Assembly (NCBI RefSeq): GCF_001039355.2 | Contig: NW_019774513.1 | Span: 1,162,470-1,193,705 of the forward strand | Length of the DNA: 31,236 nt | From: Lingula anatina | Lineage: Eukaryota; Brachiopoda; Lingulata; Lingulida; Lingulidae | Direction: 5' to 3' | Shown here: positions 1 to 10,200 of the stretch, piece after piece | Layout of the letters: every line of letters starts with the position of its first letter | Position numbering within the stretch: the stretch's first letter is position 1 | Translations under genes and position numbers: made by a program | The notes under the pieces: model-generated | Told to the model about the DNA's origin: nothing | Database searches by the model: none | The model's input: only the letters and a program-made list of their open reading frames with translations

Positions 1-2409
1 TTATTACTATTATTATTATTATCAATGTCGTATTGTTTCAGTCCAATAATGCTCAAGCTGGAGTTCAGGTGATTAAGATTTACCCATTTTGATTTTCCCC
101 AGTTTTTATTTATTTTACTAACGTGATTTATAGCAAATGGAAAGGGGATATTTTACCAGATGCCAATCATCTCATATTTTACCTTTTCATCTACTGGGCA
201 TTTTTCTATAGGGACTTCAGAAGATTCATTAATTCGCTTGTGCGTGCAGTAAAGTAACTGGGGTGGATCTATCATGAATTAGTATACATTTATTTAGAGA
301 TGGAAGAAAGTTTGACCCTTATCTTTGTTTCTTTAAACTATTAGATTTAACACTGCAAAGTCCAATCTTATTTTTTATTGAAATTGGGTGAGGTCAGTCA
401 ATCATTCCAGTTTTTGGTCAAAATGTTGCAGTTGGATGACCAAAACAGTGTTTAAATGTTTTGTTGCATGATCACATATTTTGAAAACAAGACACATTGA
501 GAACTTTCAAGAGTTAATTTTTTTATTGCTGTATAGGAATGCATGGTAGTGTATTGAAAAACAGACCCACTACAGCTCAATATATCAAGTGAGAATGACA
601 ACACCAAACAATTCAACCTGAGTTATAAGTTACATATAAAGCTAGTGTGGATTCCCAGTAATGCATATAAACCACTTCAACTAAACTAAGTTTCCTATAC
701 AACTAAAACAAAATTGACATGTCAAGTCATAAACCAAATTACCCCTTTGTTCAGGCAAAAAATAGCTTTAACTTTGCACCTTCTTCACATTTGGGAAATT
801 GACCTATTTATCCATTCCTTTAGTTTGTTAAAGTCTTCTAAATGATATAGAACATTTTCATCACTCCAGTGTATGGATGTAGCCACATGTGCGTGCATTT
901 GCATACTTATGCAAATGAGTTGCCAAAAACAACTGAGGTTATATATAGCAGAGAGAAAGCAGAAGATATCTGTTCAAATATTATTTTTTCAGGATTCCGT
1001 CAGTATTTCTATATTAGTTACACTATTTGAAACTATATGGTACGTGGCATTTGGTTGGGTTTTGTGGCAAAATTTTAATTTCAAATTCATCTTTAGTTAC
1101 CTCGGGCTCGTAAACATTAGCAAATCTGTCCATTTTATTAATCTGTGTGTTATGCGAGTGGTTCCCCGAAGAATGGAACTGGATAATTGTGCTCTCTTTT
1201 ACAGCATATACATGATTGACATAAGTACATGATGTGCAACTGTGGGACTAATTATATTAGTCCCATAGAGTCTGCCTTTTAAAATTAGTTTGGCAAGTGT
1301 ACGGGGCTTTAAAATCAATACTTTATTATTTCCTAGTATAACAGTGAAAGAGAGATACAAACAAGTAGCTCTTGAAACATTTAAAAATAGAAAGAGCCTT
1401 TTTATGCATCTGATTACGAGACTGATTCCCATGCCTGGTTCCAAGAAATGTTGACATTTTTAGATCCAAGATGGCGCATTAAGTTAGGATTATTACTTTA
1501 TTTATTTCTAAAGTATAGAAATGAGAGAGAGATATGTATGTTTATCTTTTGGAACATTTAAAAATAATTATTCAGACGAGATATATAGCGTGATGGCCTA
1601 AGGGTTGGTGGGAAATGAGAGGTTGGGGATCAAATGCCAACAGTGTCGAGTCCTTTAATAAAAATTGTATCTCCTGTTTCCTGATCAATATCAGACCATA
1701 TGAACCTTCACCTCTCAATCAATCAATCAGGAATCAGAATTTGTGATCATGTAACAATTGTTATTATTTCAGTTCAATTTAACATTGTTCACAAGGACAC
1801 CTCATCCACAGTGAACATGTAGCTAGCTGATTTTATTCTTGCATGCACATTTACTACTATGTATAGATTTTTAAAAATTAAGACTGTCACAATATTTGTC
1901 CATTAGTAGTTTAATAGTTAACTATTTGGTTACCTACGAAGACAAAGTTAGTAGCAGCTTCTATTAAGTGCTTCTTTTAAGCTTACATAATGTTGAGCAT
2001 CTACTTTGTTATGCTATAAAACATATTTTTGCCTAAAATATTTACAGTAGTAGTTGTGATTTTTCTGTTTGTCCCCTGTTCATGCTTATAGTTTCATGAT
2101 TTTTAGTATTATAAATATGTGCAGTACAATTTAACAATATGGAGATGTGCTCTGATAGTCAATCTTATCCTTGCACTTATTACAGACGTGTTGCTTAAAT
2201 TAAGAGTGTAGGATTATGCAGTTTTATTTTTAGATATAGCATGCACTAGCTGGCATTTTGTTTGTGTGAGAATTGTTCTGCAGATGTATGAAATCATGAA
2301 ATTGCTTATGTCATTTGTCCTGCAAAAAATAGCTATGTATTAAAAAAAAAATTAGAATAAGAAGAAAAATAACACTGATTTTTTATTGTCAAATATATTT
2401 ACCTTCCAG
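1..2409. other. Intron of the PLC-beta gene with no exon recognised
   Basis: AT-rich DNA upstream of the first visible exon. It starts with a (TTA)n tract (1-22). The only structures seen are a 10-bp-stem hairpin at 1243-1265, a weak direct repeat around 1320-1390 and 1490-1565 (both contain gagagat and then aacatttaaaaata), and a tRNA-like SINE fragment. No exon with PLC-beta character was found here. Confidence 0.5.
1573..1670 (+). mobile_element. Possible tRNA-derived SINE head (degenerate)
   Basis: gatggcctaagggttgg resembles a tRNA A box (TGGCnnAGTGG) and, about 30 nt later, ttggggatcaaatgcc resembles a decayed B box (GGTTCGAATCC). The following agtgtcgagtcctttaat recalls the gtGTCCTTGGGCAAGACACTTTA region common behind the tRNA head of invertebrate SINEs. 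Evidence is motif similarity only, and the ends are not defined. Confidence 0.35.
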
Positions 2410-2626
2410 GATGACAATGTTGAAACCAGCACAAGCATTCCACCTTCTAACTTTACCAAGAAGAGAACAGACTCCCTGATGTCCAAGACGGACTCTGTTG
2501 TGAGCGCCTCTTCAACTGAAGGAAAAAATGGCTTGAATCGAAAGGGCAGCAAACATGCTGTGTTGAGTCAACAGGAAAGCACAGGTTCGGCATTGTCCCA
2601 GTCATCTAGCACAGGGAGTACACCAG
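2410..2626 (+). CDS. PLCB: PLC-beta exon a: Ser/Thr-rich linker
   Basis: Starts in phase 0 after acceptor ttaccttccag and ends one base into a codon at donor gtaaga. It encodes DDNVETSTSIPPSNF and continues through a low-complexity stretch rich in Ser, Thr and Lys, with RTDSLMSKTDS and QQESTGSALSQSSSTGS. This fits the poorly conserved linker between the C2 domain and the C-terminal coiled coil. It holds several possible basophilic kinase sites such as KKRTDS and NRKGS. Confidence 0.75.
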
Positions 2627-4223
2627 GTAAGATTTCTTTACATGCACACATGATTGCTTGCCTGCATCCGCATGCATGCACACACACACATATATATTTA
2701 ATCTTTAAGTCAAGAATGGTATGGAATATTCTTGAAGTTACTGCAGTGGCTTCGTGTAGATACCAATGACATACTGTAAGTGAAGAAAAAGGTTGACTGC
2801 ATTACCCTGATACTTGTTAGTCTGTCTCTGTCTGTTTTGTCTCATTGTTTCTTTGTATGTTTTTTTAAAAAGAAATTTCAGTTTCTTTCTAATGGTTTAT
2901 CAGTCTGTTCCAACTAAACCTTTCTGATAAAAAATATCTTGACAAAATTTTGTGAACCTGGGGATTCTTTTCTGTATTTTTTTCTTTGGATTTTTAGAAA
3001 TATTTAAATAAAAAAAGTTGAATAAAATTAGCATTTTAACATTCAGCAATTTTGCCTGGTCATCTCTTTCTGTAGACTAACTCAGTTCAATAAAATTGAG
3101 TAACACTTGATAGGAAGACCTTGATAGGTATACTTGCTAGCTTGGATGAGCAGCTCAGGTATGCTACAAATTCTTTAAAAACAAGATCTTTGTATTGTCT
3201 TACTCTTTCACCACAGGGTGCACTAGTAAAATTTTACAAAATTTTTGTATCATACCCTGTGCTATTTCATGCATTCAACAGACACGCGTTCCTTGCCAGA
3301 CATAACCTTGCTATTTGTCAGTGGGGACAATTTCACACCTAGGTGCTGAGCAGTGCACATCCCTGTCTATGTTACATAATGTTAAGTCAAACAAAACCTC
3401 AGACTTCCTCCAGATTCCCATTTGAGTGATTACACAGAACCCTACAAATGTCTTCCTCTACTGCCAAGCCACTGATTTTTTGGTATGGGTTGGAGCGTGG
3501 TAGTTTGCTTACACCAGAAGCTCAGATTGACTGTTTTTCCACAGGTTCTCATACTTAAGTACCATGCACTATTTTAGAAGCCTCTTATATCAGAGGGTAA
3601 ATTTTGGTCAGGTAGTTATCTACACTGTACCTGGTATCTAATTAACCGAGTAACAAACCTTACCTGTGGCAGTAATGAAAATGATTTATGAGGACTAACT
3701 AGTTTGGAACCAAAGTCTCTCATCAGACTATTGAATTTTTCCTGACTTACTTGTATGGAGATCATCATATCAAGATTTATCAACACAAAAAACTAACATA
3801 AACTTAAAACTTGATCATGTTGATGCCATAAATGTCAAACTTATTTCAATAGTTCCAGACATAACAGTGGCAGTGAATGTAGAGTAATTGCTTTTAGTGA
3901 TTTACATGTAGGTATTATTAATACAATTCACTGCGTGTTTTATTGAAATTGGTTGAGGATTGACGTCATATCTACTACATAATACCTTCTTGATATTTGT
4001 AATCCTCAACAGGCGTGACCAGAAATGAATGAGAGATTGGTTACCATGGAATTGGGTGATCATCTTTTGCGTCTATAATTATGTCTAGAGTGTATGCATG
4101 TATGTACATGCAGACTTAATTTCTCACTTTGAAACTATCCATTGAGTGAATTCAAATGCTGTCTTAGACCTCTCAGGGATAAATTATTTCACTATTTCAC
4201 CAAGGGAGACATTATGGCACCTA

Positions 4224-4259
<36 letters not shown>

Positions 4260-7200
4260 GTTTTCAGGGTCTAGTTTCACGTGTGAGCTTTAAAACGTAT
4301 ATTTATAGCTAAGCCTACTGAAACATGGCTAATGAAAACAATTGATCACCTGTTATTTGTGGTTAGTTATGTTTGTTTGGTACTCTATTTTTTAACTGTA
4401 GTCTATAAGGGACTCTCAAAGCAAACTGGTCTAGTGAATTTTGGTTCAGGAGATGTCCCCAAATTAGAAAAACTCAAAATTGGGAGAGTTGACATGTCCT
4501 GAACAAATTTCCAGAATATTTTTGAAAGATATACTTTGATAGACATCTTACATTAATGGAATATTAAGCTCTTGGAAATACAGTCTCAGAATGAAAATAA
4601 TTTGTTCTGGGGTAAAAACTTCCTAGAATTTATTTTCTGCGTAATGCATACAATGAACTCAACAGTGAAAAACTAAGCAAAGCTGCTGACTTCATTTTAG
4701 CATATCTTTACATAAATGCATTTTAGAAGCTGCTTCAGCCTTTTTTTTTTTTTTTTGTACAGTAGCTAAGCAAACACATAGGTCAAACATTGTAAGCACC
4801 CTGTCTGTGTGTGTTGGTTTAAATCAAATGTAATATTATAAATGTTCACTACAAAACTTATTACGGATGTGTCCCAAATATGAATGATATAGTTGAGATT
4901 TTTTTAAACAAAATAATTACTAATATTCTGAATTTATCATTATGATGTCTTTTCAGCTGGGGCGACTCATCAAGATGTCACAAAAATTCTCTCGGGGACT
5001 GAATCAAGTGCCCAGTTGTCCACAGCATCATTTCTTGGGACCACCAAACTGGCTAGTAAGGAAGCAGTTTTTTTGTTTGAATTTGTTTTTAAACATGCAC
5101 TTTGTTGTTGTTGTGGCTATTATATTTATAACCACTAATCTCCCAGCTTTACCATAATTCCTGACCTATAATAATATAAGCATATGAAGATAGTGCAGTG
5201 CAGTATTTTACAAATATAAATAGGATGCTCCAATGTGGAATGTATTTAAAGATAATCCATTATTTTTCTGACCTTTAACCTCTGGTGATCTTCAAATCCC
5301 ATTTCTCCCAGTGCATACATATGAAATGCAGCATTAAGCCATAAGCTTTTATTTTAATCAAAGATATTGTTGATATCTCAGTGGATTTTGTTTTCTTTTA
5401 AATTTGAAGACCCAGAAATGTCAGCCGCCATCTCTCTGGAAGAACTTAAACAGCAGAGGCCCTTCCTTAAGTACAGACTCAAGATGAAGAAAGAGATTGA
5501 AAAGCTGCAAAAGAAGCATCAGAAGGTAAGCTAGCAAATCAGTTGCAGCAGTTTCTCTGGAGCTTACGTAAAAATGAAAAAAAAAAAAAGAAAAATCTGT
5601 GATTTCATTATTATTAATATGTACTAGCTATTATATTGTTTAAAGTTTGCAGTGATTTCATTCTTTAAAAAGATTGTTGGATTTTATCTGTTGTACATGA
5701 AGTAAAGTAAAATTATTTTGCTGGTTCTTTTTATTTGTCACTTATAGGGATTGATAACAAAGTTGCACATTGAATGACACCTTTAAAATTGATAAGACAC
5801 TTGAATAACAGCAAATGATTGGTGCCTGCTTTTTAATTTAGGCTAAACAAAATATGCAGGATGTCCACAGAACTATAGAGCAGAAGCTTCTGGTGTCTCA
5901 CTTCAAAGCAGTAAGATCCATGGAGAAAAAACACAGAAAGATACTCAAGAAAGCAGGCAGGAATGGATCATTGGAGAACTTGCAGCCCTCACTTGACCAA
6001 CAGCTCAACCAGCTGAAGGATGCACAAAAACGAGAGGTGAAAAAGAATGTTTTTTTTTCTGGGGTGTTTAGCATTTGAAGAAATATTTTGTTTCAGACAG
6101 TACATTGTAGAAATACCTTTTTGCCTCCCCTTGATTCCATTTTTAAACCATTGTGAACCACAAATTTAGAATTTTTTTCTCTGAGTTACCTTAAAAACCT
6201 TTAATTTTGTATTTAGCGTGCAGAAATGAAGCGTATCCACAGTGAAGATTTGATAGAACTGTCACAGTCTCATTTCCAACTTGAGCTAGACAGTGTGCGT
6301 GCGCTGGACAAACCCATGTACGACCTGATGGATCAAATCCTGCAGACAAGCCTAGATGACAGATTGGAGATGCTGAGAGATATACATGAAGATGAAGTGG
6401 ATCTCTTGAAAAAACGGCTTGCGCAGCAAAACAGGGAGGAGATCAAGGCATTACAGAAAAAGCATAAAGACAAACAAGAATTATCAAGGTGCCAGATATT
6501 ATACACTTTTTGTGAAGAGCTTTTCTATTATCATGATAAAATACTGATTTACAGTTAAATAAAATAAATGTGTTGCACTTTACTTTAGTTGGTAGTCTTC
6601 ATGTAACCATAGAAGTAGAGTCTCTACTTCTATGATGTAACTAAAAGAATCATTAATAGACAGAACAGAGCAATCAGGGCCGTAGCCTGAGCAAAATGCC
6701 AGGGGGGCAGTAAGCAGACAGGAAGGGGCGAACCCCCTTAGGGGGGAGGGGGTCTCCCCCTCCCACTGTGTAGAAATTTTTAAAAAACTGTATGTATAAT
6801 ACTGCATTCTGGTGCATTTTAACTGTTATTTATTGCTCGATCAGAAGTCAGAAATTGTGGGTTCATTTTGCCATAAGTACAGTCATTTTTTCAACACAAC
6901 ACGCCAATTGGCCTGGGGGATAGCTCCCTAAGGGAGGGTGAGCTTTTTGGCATGAAGTGAGTTGGCTAAAAAGAGTACTCCTTTGTAAACAAATTGTTGA
7001 ATGATTGTCTAGTGGCCGTGAGTGCATTTTCTCACAGAATTGATATCAACTTTGCAATTTTTTTTTTTACCTTTGCGATTTTTTTTTTTTTTTTTTTGCA
7101 CCTCAAATCCCGGGGGGGGGCAATCATTTAAGCAAACAACTGAACTTTTTATTTTATGTTGATTGTTTTAGGGTAAAACGTGAAAACCAGCATAAACATA

Positions 7201-10200
7201 TTACTATGGCAGTAGCAGAAAGAGAAAAGGTAACTAAAAAGTAAAATTTATTGAATAGATGACTGCATTTGTTTTTGTGTAGATAAATGTTTTATGGGGC
7301 TAGTGGCAACCATTTAAGATTGTCTGAACTGATTTGTTAAAATAAAGATAATTGCAAAAAATTCAGAGAATAAACCTACTGTTTTACAAAAATTAAAAAA
7401 TTATATACCTGAAAAACAAAAATAGAGAAAAGATTTTTACTGTATGTCACATAATAATAATGATACTATTAATGAAAAAGAAAGAAGAATAAGAAACAGT
7501 TTTGATAAATATGAATAACTGGTACTGGAACTTATATTTAGTAACTGACCGACATAAATGCAAGTTCCAGTATCAGAGTTATTCATATTTCTCATTCATA
7601 TTCTACTGGATGACTAACAACGTACAAAAGGTTTGTAGTGAGAAAGTACTCTGTAACTTCTGATACCTGCTGGAAAGTATGTATTAAATAGTTTGTGGTT
7701 TTAGATAATTGATAAAAATCAAGCTGATATATTTTGATTGGTTTTGCTTTTCCAATTTCAGCTGAAGGGTTTGCTAGAAAAGAGAGTTACTGAAGTGAAA
7801 GAAAATCATGAGGCGGTGAAAAAAACTCTAGCAGAAGAGAGGCAGAAGGTGGGTTACATTTCATTTCCCATCTTAATTTTTGGTAGTTATGCGGGTGCTC
7901 CACTTGTAATGATATTGATATTGGTATTGATTGTGCAACAAATTTCAATAAAATCTTAGACGTACATTTGCTCATGTGAATATGTAAATTAATTGGGGTC
8001 TTTTCTTGAAAAGTGGACCTATTTATTTTCCAAATGACATTGAACCTAGGTAAAATTTTGAACTAGAACAGACCTTGTCTCAGCCGAACCTCCTGTCCCC
8101 ACCTACAAGCCTGCTGAGTCATCAATCTTTAAAACATATAACTTTTTGTTAATATCTGCTATTCTAATTAAAGATTTAAATTAATAGCTTCATAGCAAAC
8201 TTAGATTTATAACTTAGAACATGTTTTCTTTACTATAGATGCAAAATTCACAACAGATGTGATTTCATTTATATGATGGACATTCAGTATGTAGGGTACT
8301 ACTCATAAATAAATGAGATGTATATTATCAACATGCCAGATTGCTTTTCTTCTAATACACTTGTACAAAAGCCATGTCTAAAGTTTCTCTCAACTTATTT
8401 ATGAATGCTATACTGTATTCTTTGCAGACTGTGCAAATAGACAACATGTTATTGCAAAATTTGAGACAAACGGATTTGCTCTTATAAGTATCTTGAGCTT
8501 CTTAACTGTGATCCTTTTGGGTAATACAGCAATTTTTTTTTATAATGTTTAGTTATTCATGCATTGGTTTTTAATTAAAGAACTGTTACATATATGCATG
8601 ATAAAGTCTCTCAGTTAAGAAGATTACTTGCATGCTTATTATATTTCAAACCTGTTCTATTTATTCTTGGCTTCTGTCATTACATCGGCTTTGGAATTTG
8701 ATATAAACTCAATCCTAGACACTTGGACACCATACATATATATATATATATATATATACTGCTCAAAAGAAGTTAGGGAACACTAAGAAAAGTAACTGTC
8801 ATATACCTTAATTTCAAACGCAAAAATGATTGTCATCCATCACTTTATAGAATTGTGTTTGGACTTAACTATCAGGTGTCATTATGCAAATGAGCATATA
8901 AAGGAAGGGGTGGTAAAAAATTGAAATTCAATCTCAAAGTTCATTTCCAGCTAGTAATTTTCAGTATCATGTGTGCATGTCTCTGAAAACCACAGGTGTT
9001 TTACAACGCATCTCTGTTAAGCAATTAATGTCTTGAGCAACAGCTGTGGAAGGAAATTCCGTTGGATTTTCCTTGGATGAGCCATTGAGCAAGTGAAGCT
9101 TATTGAGATCTACTGATGGGTGGTGATTTTGCTAAAATCAAAGCATTAAGTGGTCCCATAAGGGTGCATATTAGGCAAATGGGCCAAGCAGTCCTTTCTA
9201 TGGACATTCTTCTGCTGAATGAAATCTTGAACAGTGAGAACGTGAATTGTCAACTTGTAGAATGGTTCCATGATCTATCCTACAGAGGGATGGCATTACC
9301 AGCTTTATCAGGATTTCATTCCTGTGGTAGAATCTGGTGAAATTTACACTGCCACCACCACACTTGATGTGGGTAGTAAAGGTCCCATCTGTCTGGACTC
9401 ACCTGTTCATGCGAGTTCTGTCATTACTGCTCTGGGTTGTATATCTGTACTCAGTTAAGACATATATAGTAACCATTCTTGGATGTGTCTAGTATCTGTG
9501 ATGGGTTGCCATTGTCACTAGAGCTGTTTTGTCTTGCCATTAAGACTGGTTGCACTGCCTGGAGTCTTGAACAGAAGTTTCACTCCCTGAAACAGCTTCT
9601 GACAGTTTGGCCATTGATGGTAGTATGTGTGAATGGCTGTTCTGGGAAATATTTGTAGTGTTCTAGCAGTGACAGTATGGTTCCGTATATCAGACAAATA
9701 AAGAAAATGATCCTTACCTGGGGTGTTAACACAAGGTCACACTGACCTGGGTCTGATGGCTAACTCTCTAGCTGTTACCATGAACCACTTAATCTATTTT
9801 CTATTCGCGGTATCTTGTAATCACGGTCCCTGTGCCCTGAATATCCCGAGAATTAATTACAGCTTTGGAAGTAACTGGCTCGCACCACCAGTAATTACGC
9901 TGCGGGATATTCAGGGCACAGGGACCATGATTACAAGATACCGCGAATAGAAAATAGATTTTTAGAAAATAGACTTTCCATGTGAATGAAGCCTTACTGA
10001 AGGACTCACACCTAGTCTTCTGACAGTGTCTAATGCACATCAAAGCTTACATCTAATGAGTGTATATCACTCCCTCCCTCCTTCTTCCAGTGACAATTAA
10101 ACCACAGTGTTTGAGCAAGGCTAAGAAATGTTTTAGTCAAAGCTCTTGCAGTGTCATTCTCACAATGACTTTTCATATGGGTGATTGCAAGCTTGCTATC

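Noticed and set aside
873-1232. 119-codon + strand ORF, the longest but one by length
   Set aside because: Hydrophobic, low-complexity reading of AT-rich intron with no splice sites in phase with PLC-beta and no recognised domain.
1468-1477. Second AAGATGGCGC word resembling a YY1 site
   Set aside because: Isolated in AT-rich intron with no CpG-rich context or exon nearby; likely chance.
9116-9458. Overlapping ORFs inside the Tc1-like relic
   Set aside because: No transposase motifs (no DDE/D signature, no helix-turn-helix) and frames are short; treated as non-coding relic.
9723-10043. ORFs on both strands with nearly the same C-terminal peptide
   Set aside because: Both run through the arms of the 57-bp inverted repeat, so the matching peptides are a product of symmetry.
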